A DNA stretch of 64,000 bases, taken from NCBI RefSeq assembly GCF_002902945.1, contig NZ_CP026102.1, positions 2,418,001 to 2,482,000 of the forward strand, written 5' to 3'. The stretch is from Paraburkholderia caribensis. Its GTDB lineage: Bacteria > Pseudomonadota > Gammaproteobacteria > Burkholderiales > Burkholderiaceae. Below, piece by piece: positions 8,505-16,870 of the stretch. Every line of letters begins with the position of its first letter. Within the stretch, counting starts at the first letter, position 1. Under the pieces are notes generated by a model, which was given only the letters and a program-made list of their open reading frames with translations, did no database searches and had not been told where the DNA came from. The translations under genes and the position numbers were made by a program.

Positions 8505-9388
8505 AGACGCACGCAGACACCGACACCACTTTGCAGTCCGAGTCCCCCGTGATGGAGAAAGAGATGAAGCGAGACCCCGTTGCCGCGCTGAGCGAAACAC
8601 CGAACGCGAACGGCGACCAGCCGATGGTCCGGTTCGCCGGCGTAACGAAGCGCTACGGCGCGCTCACCGTGCTCGACGAACTCGATCTGGAAATCGCGCC
8701 GAACGAGAAGGTGGCGATTATCGGACCCAGCGGCTCGGGCAAGTCGACGCTATTGCGCGTGCTGATGACGCTCGATCCGCTGACGAGCGGCATGATCGAA
8801 GTGGACGGCGAGCCGCTCACCCACATGCGCAAGAACGGCGCGCTCGTGCCCGCCTCGCTTGCGCATCTGCGTCGCGTGCGCAGCAAGATCGGCATGGTGT
8901 TCCAGAGCTTCAACCTGTTCCCGCACATGACGGCGCTCGCCAATACGATCGAAGCGCCGATGCAGGTACTCGGCCTGTCGCGCAAGGAAGCAACGGAACG
9001 CGCGCGGGAGTTGCTTTCGCTAGTCGGTCTCGCCGACAAGTGCAATCACTATCCTTCGCAGTTGTCGGGTGGCCAGCAGCAGCGCGTGGCAATCGCACGC
9101 GCCCTGGCAATGCGCCCGAAGGTGATGCTGTTCGACGAAGTGACGTCCGCGCTCGATCCCGAGCTATGCGGCGAAGTGCTGAACGTGATCCGGCGGCTCG
9201 GCGAAGAACACAATCTGACGATGCTGATGGTCACGCACCAGATGGGTTTTGCGCGCGAATTCGCGGACCGAGTGTGCTTCTTCTCGCAAGGCAAGATCAT
9301 CGAGCAGGGGCCGCCGCAGCAGTTCTTCACCTCGCCGCAGCACGAACGCACGCAGCAGTTCCTGCGCGCGGTTCGCGAAGCCGTCTAA
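8501..9388 (+). CDS. ehuA: Ectoine ABC transporter ATP-binding protein (EhuA)
   Basis: 295 residues. Walker A GPSGSGKST near 75-83, Q-loop FQSFNLFPHMTA, signature LSGGQQQR, Walker B VMLFDEVTSALD and switch His in MVTHQMGFA are all intact. An N-terminal extension of about 40 residues precedes the ABC domain; a later Met could be the true start, but the ATG at 8501 overlaps the ehuD stop and is favoured. EhuA powers ectoine import. Confidence 0.9.
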   Translation: MKTHADTDTTLQSESPVMEKEMKRDPVAALSETPNANGDQPMVRFAGVTKRYGALTVLDELDLEIAPNEKVAIIGPSGSGKSTLLRVLMTLDPLTSGMIEVDGEPLTHMRKNGALVPASLAHLRRVRSKIGMVFQSFNLFPHMTALANTIEAPMQVLGLSRKEATERARELLSLVGLADKCNHYPSQLSGGQQQRVAIARALAMRPKVMLFDEVTSALDPELCGEVLNVIRRLGEEHNLTMLMVTHQMGFAREFADRVCFFSQGKIIEQGPPQQFFTSPQHERTQQFLRAVREAV

Positions 9389-9428
9389 AGCGTCTGGCGT
9401 CGAGGCGTGACGTTCCTGAATGCGCACG

Positions 9429-10832
9429 TCACGCTTCCCCTCTTCCGCCGCGCGCGAGTTCTTCGCCGCTGTTGTGGGGCAGCTTCGCCGTCACGGGAAT
9501 CGACGCGAGCGAGAACAGGCCGACCACCAGAAACGCGGGCCAGAAGTCGGTCCATACGATGGTCGAATGCCCTTGCACGTTGTGCGATATCTGCAGCACG
9601 ATGCCCGCGATCGTCACGCCGAGACCGAGCGAAATCTGTTGCACGACGCTGGCGACACTCGTTGCGCGGCCCACGTCCCGGCTCGGAATATCCGCGTACG
9701 CGAGCGAGTTCAGCGACGTGAATTGCAACGACGGAAACACGCCGCCGAATAACACGACGAACCAGATCACGGCGTGCGGCGTTCCGGGACCGAACAGTCC
9801 ATAGCTGGCGATCGCGCAGCCGGCCAGCACGGCGTTGAACATCAGTACGCGCCGGAAGCCGAAGCGCGCGAGCACCGACGACGCGATCGTCTTCATGAAG
9901 ATCGAGCCGAACGCCGAAGCGCAGGTGATCGTGCCCGCCGCGAACGGCGTCATGCCGAGACCTTCCTGCAACGCGAGCGGCAACAGGAACGGCACGGCGC
10001 CCAGGCCGATCCGGAACAGCGAGCCGCCTGCGACGCTTGCGTGAAAACTCGGGATACGCAGCAATCTGAGATCGAGCACCGGCCGTTCGACACGGCTCGC
10101 GTAACGCCAGTAGACGAGCAGCAGCACGGCGCCGAGCACGCACATTGCCGTCGATATGCGGTCCGACACCAGTTCGCCGCCGACCAGCGACAAGCCGAGC
10201 ATGAACAGCGACGCGCCGCTCGCCGACAGGACGAAGCCGGTCCAGTCGAGCGGTCCGGGATGCGCTTCGCGCATGTTGGCGATGTGTTTGTTCGTGAGCC
10301 AGATGCCGAACAGACCGATGGGAATATTGACGATGAAGATCAGACGCCAATGCAGATACGTCGTGATGAAGCCGCCGAGCGGCGGCCCGACGACGGGCCC
10401 GAGCAGCGCGGGCACGGTCAGATAGTTGACGGCGCGGATGAAGTCCGACTTCGGCACGGAGCGGAAGATGATGATGCGGCCAACGGGCACCATCATCGCG
10501 CCGCCGATGCCCTGCACGAAACGCGCGGCGACGAAGAGCGGCAGGGTCGTCGATGCGGCGGCCATCAGCGAGCCGGCCATGAAGATACCGATTGCAGTGC
10601 GGAATACGGAGCGTGGGCCGTAGCGGTCGGCTACCCAGCCGCAGACGGGGATGAACACGCCGAGGCCGATCACGTAGGCCGTGATTGCGAGTTTCAGGGT
10701 GATTGGATCGTGGCCGAGGTCGCGTGCCAGTACAGGCAGGGATGTGACGAGGACCGTCGAGTCGACGTTTTCCATGAACATCGCGCAGGCGACGATTAGG
10801 GGCACGATGAAGGTGCCTATTGCCAGAGGCAT
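9429..10832 (-). CDS. MFS transporter, DHA2 (EmrB/QacA-like) family
   Basis: 467 residues with 12-14 predicted hydrophobic helices. The opening motif MENVDSTVLVTSLPVLARDLG and the loop GWVADRYGPRSVF (motif A) are typical of DHA2 drug:H+ antiporters. The substrate is unknown. The gene converges with ehuA and its 5' end abuts the repeat-rich stretch beginning at 10833. I see no Shine-Dalgarno before the ATG because CCCAAA repeats occupy that position. An internal ATG at codon 20 is an alternative start. Confidence 0.85.
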   Translation of the reverse strand: MPLAIGTFIVPLIVACAMFMENVDSTVLVTSLPVLARDLGHDPITLKLAITAYVIGLGVFIPVCGWVADRYGPRSVFRTAIGIFMAGSLMAAASTTLPLFVAARFVQGIGGAMMVPVGRIIIFRSVPKSDFIRAVNYLTVPALLGPVVGPPLGGFITTYLHWRLIFIVNIPIGLFGIWLTNKHIANMREAHPGPLDWTGFVLSASGASLFMLGLSLVGGELVSDRISTAMCVLGAVLLLVYWRYASRVERPVLDLRLLRIPSFHASVAGGSLFRIGLGAVPFLLPLALQEGLGMTPFAAGTITCASAFGSIFMKTIASSVLARFGFRRVLMFNAVLAGCAIASYGLFGPGTPHAVIWFVVLFGGVFPSLQFTSLNSLAYADIPSRDVGRATSVASVVQQISLGLGVTIAGIVLQISHNVQGHSTIVWTDFWPAFLVVGLFSLASIPVTAKLPHNSGEELARGGRGEA

Positions 10833-10853
10833 GGGTTTGGGTTTGGGTTTGGG
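10833..10853. repeat. (GGGTTT)n tract with G-quadruplex potential at an MFS start codon
   Basis: Four G3 tracts separated by T3 (10833-35, 10839-41, 10845-47, 10851-53) immediately upstream of the leftward MFS start codon. The pattern satisfies the usual G-quadruplex rule on the plus strand (template for the MFS gene) and is a hexanucleotide repeat that could slip. It occupies the ribosome-binding position of the gene. Confidence 0.8.
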
Positions 10854-10974
10854 TTTTGTCTGCGACGCTGTTGAGGTTGGAGCTTGACGTTTGTTCGCTG
10901 CGCGAGTCGGGGTTGGGCGGTGTCCTTCTGATTTGCTGATTTGCTGATTTGCTGTGCGCTGTCTACCGTTTGTG

Positions 10975-11630
10975 CTGGCATCCGCGAATTGTTAGCCTGC
11001 TTCAAGCGTCGCCCCTGTGCGGGGCGGCACCTACTTTTCTTTGCCGCCGCAAAGAAAAGTAGGCAAAAGAAAGCGGCTCACACCGCCAACTCTTGGTCCT
11101 GCCTGAGGGCCCCCAAAGGTTCTTACGCTTCACACGACAACCACGTGACCCACGTCCGTTGCTAACGCTCGTGCGGTGCGCCTCACCCGCTTCACGTTCC
11201 CGCGTCACGGCAAGCCTTGCCGGGCAGTCCACCGCCGCCCAGGTGGCAAACTGTGTGTCGGCCCTCGGTACTCCACATGCTTCACTCCAGACCGATAGCG
11301 CACGCGCCCCACCCTGTAAGAACGCCACCCTATACGACGCGACAACCTACACACAGTTTGCCACCTGGGCGGCACATACGATTCGCTGCCGCTTGCCCGA
11401 GTACGGGTATTTGAAGCGGGTGAGGCATCTGTTCGAAGCGTTGGCAACGAGGATCAACCGGGGCACTGGCGTGTGAAGCGTGGGGACGTTGGGGCCCGTG
11501 GGAAAACGTCAAGGATTGGCGGTGTGAGCCGCTTTCTTTTGCCTACTTTTCTTTGCGGCGGCAAAGAAAAGTAGGTGCCGCCCCGCACAGGGGCGACGCA
11601 TGAAGCACGCTAACGTAAAGCGGATGCCAG
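10975..11630. repeat. Nested inverted-repeat element, copy A
   Basis: A 656-bp non-coding unit. Outer arms (about 10975-11088 and 11518-11630) are near-perfect inverted copies and each contains its own hairpin, CTACTTTTCTTTGC facing its complement around CGCC. Inner arms of 25 bp (11234-11258 and 11349-11373) are also inverted and enclose a core of about 90 bp. A second copy lies at 26829-27483. Just outside are simple repeats: three perfect ATTTGCTG units at 10931-10954, and CAAAAGCAAA-rich DNA to the right. No transposase is present. Short open frames inside follow the repeat and are probably not genes. Confidence 0.9.
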
Positions 11631-11708
11631 CGAAAACGTAAATCAGCGGATGCCAGCAAAAACAAAAGCAAACCACCCAGCGTCGCAGACATCAAAAAAA
11701 CCAAACCC

Positions 11709-12473
11709 TTACCGCGCAGCACCCACCATCGGCTGCAGCATAGGAAGAATCTCCGCCGCCGCCCGCTTAACATCATTCGGAAAATCAATCTCGATCCAGG
11801 GCGCGCCCGTGACATCGGCAGTGTCAAAAACATGACTCCGCTCGAGCAACAAATCCCGCACCGCCTCTTCATGAGGCATATTCGCGCGCCCGCTGTCGAC
11901 ATACCCCGCCACGATCTCGGCAAATCGCTTTGCCGTCTCCTCGCGCAGACGGAAGAACCCAACCGACTCACCAATCGTGTCGTACTCAAGCCCAACAGCC
12001 AGCTGCTTGCGCAACTCAACCGGCACGCCATCCTTCAAACACAGCTTGACAGGCTCGTCGCCCGCCTCGAAATCGCGATCGATCAACAGGCGGTTCGCAT
12101 GCTCGCCCGCAACCAGAGCGCTCAGGATGCGCTCGTCATACAGCACATCGGCATCCATCAGCAACACGTCGCCGCCGCCCGTCACGGCATCCGCAACGGT
12201 ATGCACCGTCAACACACTGCCAAGATCAAAACGCGGATTCAGCTTGATCTCCACCTTGTGCGGCCACTCGATCCGCTCCAGTTCGGCTTCGACCAGCTCC
12301 GGCTGAAAACCAAGCGCCAGCACGACGTCCGTGACGCCCGCTGCGTCGAGCATCTGCAAATGACGCTCAAGCAAGGTCACGCCGTCGAAACGCAGCAGGC
12401 ATTTGGGAAACTGTTCTCCAACAGGTTGCTGGAGACGCAGGCCAAGACCTGCAGCAAGAATGATGGCGCGCAT
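11709..12473 (-). CDS. Nucleotidyltransferase, phosphocholine cytidylyltransferase-like
   Basis: 254 residues of the sugar/alcohol-phosphate nucleotidyltransferase fold. It opens with IILAAGLGLRL and has Lys24 in the FPKCL position of the G-x-G-x-R...PK signature; Asp107-Ala-Asp109 (LLMDADV) is the metal-binding pair. LicC-like members activate choline phosphate with CTP. It is the last gene of a leftward operon, 21 bp after the YbhN-like gene, so it probably makes the CDP-alcohol used by the phosphotransferase encoded first in that operon. The exact alcohol is unknown. It ends close to repeat copy A. Confidence 0.75.
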   Translation of the reverse strand: MRAIILAAGLGLRLQQPVGEQFPKCLLRFDGVTLLERHLQMLDAAGVTDVVLALGFQPELVEAELERIEWPHKVEIKLNPRFDLGSVLTVHTVADAVTGGGDVLLMDADVLYDERILSALVAGEHANRLLIDRDFEAGDEPVKLCLKDGVPVELRKQLAVGLEYDTIGESVGFFRLREETAKRFAEIVAGYVDSGRANMPHEEAVRDLLLERSHVFDTADVTGAPWIEIDFPNDVKRAAAEILPMLQPMVGAAR

Positions 12474-12494
12474 TCGCGGTCCTTTCTAAAAAAA

Positions 12495-13499
12495 TCAATC
12501 GACAGCAGGCAGACGCGAATCGCGTCGCCGCTGCCAGCTACGTTCGCTGAAATGCAAATACAGCAGGCCCGGCAGACCCAGCAGCAACTCGCGCGCGCGC
12601 TTCACCAGCGACAACGCCAGCGCCGCCTCGGGCGGCAGACCAACCAGCGGCGCGAGCAGCAGATAGCCGCCCTCCTGAATGCCAAGCGAGCCGGGAATCG
12701 CGAAAGCCGCGCCGCGTATCGCCTGGCCCAGACTTTCGAGCAGCAGCGCATCCACCCAACCAACAGGATGACCGAGGAAGCGCAGCGCCAGCCACACTTC
12801 CACCGTACCGATGATCCAGCCCGCAAGGCTCAGTGCGAAGCTCGCCGCAACCTTGCCACGCTGGTCGTACAGTTCACGCACGGCCACGTCGACGGCATCG
12901 GCGCGCGTGGTCAGCGCCGACCAGTCGCGCTTGCCGAACACCTTCGACACGACGCGCAGCGCCTTGCCGAACAGCCCGCGCCGCTGCGCCATATAGAAGC
13001 CGACGATCATCGCCGCCAGCACGCCCGTCGCGATCAGCGCCGCCGTCTGCAAGTCGTGCATCGCGCCATGCGCCGCCGACGCGCCGAACAGCAACAAGCC
13101 GAGCATCGCGAACACGATCTGCGCCAGCGCCTGCAACGTGGTGCTGACGGTGATCGCCGCCGCGGCGTCGCGCATGCGCAGCCCGCGTTGCGACAGCTGC
13201 CGCACCATCATCACCGGCCCGCCGATCTGACCAGCCGGCAACAGACTATTCACCGATTCGCCGATCCAGCGCGCGAACACCGCGTCGAGTTCGGTGACTT
13301 CCTTGCGGCGCCGGTCGAACATCACGGAGATCGCGCCCGCGTCGAGCACGAGCGGCAGCAAGTGGAACGCCGCGACGACGGCGAGGCCCCAGCCAGCCGC
13401 CATCAGCGTCGAAACGACCGAACCGAAGCCCTGCCATGCGAGCAACGCGACGAACAGCCCGCCGCCGATCGTCAGCAGGATCACGGCGGCACGCGTCAC
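12495..13499 (-). CDS. Lysylphosphatidylglycerol synthase transmembrane-region-like (YbhN/UPF0104) protein
   Basis: 334 residues, strongly hydrophobic, with about 8 membrane helices and the family features ESVNSLLPAGQIGGP and PGSLGIQEGGYLLL. This family comprises the membrane part of MprF-type lipid flippases and related proteins. The GTG start overlaps the stop of the oxygenase gene in a GTGA. There is no C-terminal aminoacyl-transfer domain, so a role in moving or anchoring a modified lipid is more likely than lysyl transfer. Substrate unknown. Confidence 0.8.
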   Translation of the reverse strand: MTRAAVILLTIGGGLFVALLAWQGFGSVVSTLMAAGWGLAVVAAFHLLPLVLDAGAISVMFDRRRKEVTELDAVFARWIGESVNSLLPAGQIGGPVMMVRQLSQRGLRMRDAAAAITVSTTLQALAQIVFAMLGLLLFGASAAHGAMHDLQTAALIATGVLAAMIVGFYMAQRRGLFGKALRVVSKVFGKRDWSALTTRADAVDVAVRELYDQRGKVAASFALSLAGWIIGTVEVWLALRFLGHPVGWVDALLLESLGQAIRGAAFAIPGSLGIQEGGYLLLAPLVGLPPEAALALSLVKRARELLLGLPGLLYLHFSERSWQRRRDSRLPAVD

Positions 13500-14350
13500 G
13501 CGCCTTCTCCTTTGGCGTTACGGCGCGCGAACTGGCTGAACACCTGACGGAAACCGAAGTACGCGATCGCGTCCTTCAGATTCGAAATCACGCGGCGCCA
13601 CGGGCGCATGTTCGGATCGGTGACGTATTCGAACGTCAGCGAGACGCGTATTTCGTTGTCGAGCGCAGGCGTGATGCGGTGACGCAGCTTGTCACCGTCG
13701 AAGAACACGAGACCGCCCGGCGGAATCTGCACCGAGCCCGGCACGTCGGCTTTGTTGGGGTTGCGCGTGTGCAGTTCGTAGTCGAGACGGCACGACGATT
13801 CGTCGATCACGCCAAGCAGCAGCGTATAGCGACGGCCGTCGTAGTACGACGTGTCGTAGTGCCAGCCGATATGGTCACCTGGCTTCGTGTAGTAGTAGAG
13901 CGCGTACGCGTGGGGATCGTCAGCCGGTGAGAGCAGCAGCTTGTCGCCCGTCAGGTGTTCGAGGAAGCCGATCAGCTCCTTCGAGCGATACAGTTGCGCG
14001 ATGAAGGGCGCGAGGCGATCGATCGTATGGCGGCTGACGCTGCCGCCCTGCTTGTGGCCCGGCAGATAGTTGCGGTTCACTTCGGGCAGCAGCCCGCGCG
14101 CGGCAGCGACCAGCTGCGCCGTGACTTCGGGCGCGAGGAAATCTTCCAGGTACAGAAACGCGCTCTGATCGTCGAAGTCCTTGCGCAGTTGCGCATTGTC
14201 GAACGTGCGGACGCGGCTCGCGACGGCGCGATCCGCATCGGGCACGCCGCTCGAAGCAGCGGCCCCAGAAACGGCAGAAGCCGGCGCAAGGCCGGCAGCG
14301 GGTTCCATCGGGTTGGTTGTAATCACGTTTTCTTCTACGGGCACACTCAT
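13496..14350 (-). CDS. Fe(II)/2-oxoglutarate oxygenase, HalD/BesD-like family with a hydroxylase-type triad
   Basis: 284 residues from the ATG at 14350. The core of the double-stranded beta helix contains GDHIGWHYDTSYYDG; His164 and Asp166 (HYD) with distal His224 (LRHRITPAL) form a complete facial triad, and Arg235 (NEIRVSLTF) suits 2-oxoglutarate binding. BesD/HalD halogenases have Gly in place of the Asp, so this protein should hydroxylate rather than halogenate. The N-terminal 45 residues are low-complexity Ala/Ser/Pro. The ATG overlaps the preceding stop by one base (TGATG). The substrate could be an amino-alcohol or a lipid head group, inferred only from neighbours. Confidence 0.75.
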   Translation of the reverse strand: MSVPVEENVITTNPMEPAAGLAPASAVSGAAASSGVPDADRAVASRVRTFDNAQLRKDFDDQSAFLYLEDFLAPEVTAQLVAAARGLLPEVNRNYLPGHKQGGSVSRHTIDRLAPFIAQLYRSKELIGFLEHLTGDKLLLSPADDPHAYALYYYTKPGDHIGWHYDTSYYDGRRYTLLLGVIDESSCRLDYELHTRNPNKADVPGSVQIPPGGLVFFDGDKLRHRITPALDNEIRVSLTFEYVTDPNMRPWRRVISNLKDAIAYFGFRQVFSQFARRNAKGEGA

Positions 14351-15036
14351 CAACTCACCAACGCTTGACTGTCTTTTTGCGCCGGGCGAGTGCGGCGCAG
14401 GACGCGCCGGTAATCGATCACCACGTACGCAGCAAATAACGGCGCGCCGATCGACGCAGCCACGAGAAACGGTGCAACGCCGCCCGTCAGCGTGACGAGG
14501 GGTAGCAGATAAAGGACATCCTCGGTTTCGAAGCCGCCGACGGACGCCTGCTTCGTGCCCATCTTGCCCGCCATTTCCTCGATACGCATGCGCAGGAAAA
14601 AAATCAGCGCAACCGCGATGCCCGCAATCGTACCAAGCAGGAACGGCGGCACGGCCAGCCCGATCAGATTGCCGACCTGCGCCGACGTCATGCCGTAGCC
14701 CATGCCGCCGAACAGCAGCACCGTCACGAGTGCGTCACATGCCAGGTCGTAAAAATGACCGATGCGGCTCGTCTTGCCGCTGACGCGCGCCAGTTCGCCG
14801 TCCGTATGATCGACGAAGTTGGACAACACGATCAGAAACGCGCCGACGTTGGTCCACGCGAATCCGCCGCGCGCCAACGCCAGGCCGCCCGCGAGACCGA
14901 TCAACAGGCGCACGGTCGTCAGGTGATTGGGCGTAACGGGTGTATCCACGAGCGGCATGATGAGCCGCCGGGCAAGCCGGGCGTCCCACATTCGGGGCGG
15001 CGGAACGTTCCGGGGAGGGTGAGATTGCGAAGTCAT
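14350..15036 (-). CDS. CDP-alcohol phosphatidyltransferase family protein
   Basis: 228 residues. The full signature D-x2-D-G-x2-A-R-x8-G-x3-D-x3-D is present with Asp76, Asp79, Gly80, Arg84, Gly93, Asp97 and Asp101, so the metal site is complete. About six membrane helices surround it. The enzyme joins a CDP-activated alcohol to a second alcohol in the inner membrane. It is first in the four-gene operon with an oxygenase, a YbhN-like protein and a cytidylyltransferase. The product does not look like PgsA or PssA, so the phospholipid made is unassigned. Confidence 0.85.
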   Translation of the reverse strand: MTSQSHPPRNVPPPRMWDARLARRLIMPLVDTPVTPNHLTTVRLLIGLAGGLALARGGFAWTNVGAFLIVLSNFVDHTDGELARVSGKTSRIGHFYDLACDALVTVLLFGGMGYGMTSAQVGNLIGLAVPPFLLGTIAGIAVALIFFLRMRIEEMAGKMGTKQASVGGFETEDVLYLLPLVTLTGGVAPFLVAASIGAPLFAAYVVIDYRRVLRRTRPAQKDSQALVS

Positions 15037-15293
15037 AACCCGGAAATATATACGGGATCGCGTTTTCTTGCCTTACTCGCGCACAATTCTGTTGCTTTTC
15101 AAAGACCTACTCGTGCTTGACCTGACAGCACGTTTTTCCGAACGCAGGTACAGTGCACGCCGGTCGCGCCAATCTTACCGGCTCGTTCGAACGGTTTTCG
15201 TGGTGTTTGCGGCCATTTGTCGTCGATCGTCGCGGTACTCCGTGCTTTTTTGCTTCCTGTCCGTCCGCGCCCGCGCGGACTCTCTTCAAACAC

Positions 15294-15731
15294 ATGAAAC
15301 AGTTTTTTGTACGCTCCGCCCTGATTGCCATGCTGCTTGCGGCGCTGCCGCTCGCCGCGCGGGCCGCTTCGCTCGATGCCGCGCTCGCCTGCGACCAATC
15401 GGCGCACAAGTTCATCGCCGACCTCGCTGCTCAGCAACTGATCGATCCAAAGCCGATGCGCGTCGAAAGCAATTCGATCAATGCGTTCCGCCCGGTGCGC
15501 GGCGCGAGTCTGGATGCGTATGGTTTCAGTGTGTTCGCTGTGGTCGGCTATGAACAGGACGATCCGATCTTCCGCGTCGGCAGCGGCGAACCGCTCGCAA
15601 AGTCGGCTTACGGCGCAGTTGTCTGGGGCAGCGACGAAAAGGTTCAGACGGCCGTCACGGCTGCCGGCAGCACGGCCATCGTTCACCATGTGGCGCCACA
15701 CGTGACGGCGATTTTCTGCAAGCGCAGTTGA
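15294..15731 (+). CDS. Secreted or periplasmic conserved hypothetical protein
   Basis: 145 residues with a clear signal peptide (KQFFVRSALIAMLLAALPLAARA, cleavage near residue 24). Two Cys residues, one near the mature N-terminus and one at FCKRS, could form a disulfide. I recognise no catalytic motif. The ATG at 15294 was chosen because it opens the signal peptide. It is divergent from the CDP-alcohol phosphotransferase operon, with a 257-bp promoter region between them. Confidence 0.7.
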   Translation: MKQFFVRSALIAMLLAALPLAARAASLDAALACDQSAHKFIADLAAQQLIDPKPMRVESNSINAFRPVRGASLDAYGFSVFAVVGYEQDDPIFRVGSGEPLAKSAYGAVVWGSDEKVQTAVTAAGSTAIVHHVAPHVTAIFCKRS

Positions 15732-15780
15732 CTTGAGCGCCTTCGTTGAGGTCGGCGCGCCCGCCTTGGTTGCACCTTGG

Positions 15781-16260
15781 TTATCAACACTTTTCGTGGG
15801 TAAGCCTGTGAGTATCCTGCGCACGAACGCCCCAAGTCATTGATGTGGCTCGGAATGTGCGTCGTGCATGCGAGGGCGCATTGATTCCTCGATCGACGGC
15901 GTCCGGAACGCGCGCGCCTGTGATCTTGTCCACAGTTTTTGTTCACAAGCCTGTGAGTAACCTGAGCAAGACGGGCGCAAGTCATTGACGCCGCTCAGAT
16001 TGCACTCGATGCACCCATGTCGCATCGCTTGCACGAGCTCCTCCGACGCGCGAACGCGGCTCGAGGTTGTCCACAGTTTTTGTTCACAAGCCTGTGAGTA
16101 TCCTGCGCACGAGATCAGCAAGTGCTTGATGCGACAGGACTTAAACGCGTTGCATGCAGCAGGCAGGCGCGCAGGCCCGACGCACAGCATTCCGCTTATC
16201 CACAGATTTTGTTCACAAGGATGTGGACAAGCTGAGCACGCCACACGCAAGTGCTTGCCA
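15781..16260. repeat. Four-unit array of DnaA-box-like 9-mers in 13-bp steps
   Basis: The 678-bp gap before the HIT gene has four related units at intervals of 129-145 bp. Units 2-4 each hold three 9-mers exactly 13 bp apart: 15926 TTGTCCACA, 15939 TTGTTCACA, 15952 TGTGAGTAA; 16067 TTGTCCACA, 16080 TTGTTCACA, 16093 TGTGAGTAT; 16196 TTATCCACA, 16209 TTGTTCACA, 16222 TGTGGACAA. The third box of each is inverted. Unit 1 (15781 TTATCAACA, 15807 TGTGAGTAT) is degenerate. A tail GCAAGT..TTGA follows each unit. TTATCCACA at 16196 is the E. coli DnaA-box consensus. No replication gene is nearby. Confidence 0.8.
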
Positions 16261-16409
16261 CGAAAGGAAGTTCGCCCCGCGTTGCCGATCGATGCATCGA
16301 CACCCGCGCGCACCCGGCACATCGCCTGAAAGCGCCTCGGCTAAAATCCCCGGACCATTCATGCACGGCCTTCGACAGAGGCCAATGCGCCTGACCACCG
16401 GAGCCACTC

Positions 16410-16844
16410 ATGCCCTACGATCAGCAGAACCCGTTTGCCCGCATCCTGCGTGACGAATTGCCGTCTATCCGCGTCTATGAGGACGAGCACACCGTTGCGA
16501 TGATGGACATCATGCCGCAGGCCGAAGGCCACGTGCTGGTTCTGCCGAAAGAGCCCGCCGCCGAGCTGTTCGAACTGTCGGAAGACGCAGCGGCCGCCGC
16601 GATCCGCACCGCCCGCAAGGTCGCGATTGCCGTAAAAGCGGCGCTCAACCCGCCGGGAATGATGATCGCGCAACTGAACGGCGCAGCGTCCGGCCAGACC
16701 GTGCCGCACGTGCACTTCCACGTGATTCCGCGTCACGACGGCATTCCGTTGAAGATTCACGCCGCCGAGCGCGCCGATCTCGACGGATTGCGCGTGCTGG
16801 CCGGACGTATCAAGGCAGAGCTGGACAAGCCTGCGTCCGCCTGA
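16410..16844 (+). CDS. HIT-family nucleotide-binding hydrolase
   Basis: 144 residues. The histidine triad PHVHFHVIPRH carries His100, His102, His104 and His108. Members of the branch hydrolyse AMP-linked or dinucleoside substrates through a His-AMP intermediate. Start and length fit the family. It is a single gene, with the DnaA-box-like array upstream and a hypothetical gene converging 26 bp downstream. The precise substrate cannot be told from sequence. Confidence 0.9.
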   Translation: MPYDQQNPFARILRDELPSIRVYEDEHTVAMMDIMPQAEGHVLVLPKEPAAELFELSEDAAAAAIRTARKVAIAVKAALNPPGMMIAQLNGAASGQTVPHVHFHVIPRHDGIPLKIHAAERADLDGLRVLAGRIKAELDKPASA

Positions 16845-16870
16845 GCCGCTAACAGTAGTTATGGGCGGCG

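Noticed and set aside
11002..11512. Several short open frames inside repeat copy A, with similar ones in copy B
   Set aside because: They follow repeat DNA in both directions, differ between copies and have no ribosome sites; probably products of the repeat sequence.
15781..16260. CRISPR array
   Set aside because: Units are about 70 bp, imperfect and separated by 129-145 bp; no cas gene nearby. DnaA-box-like content is a better explanation.
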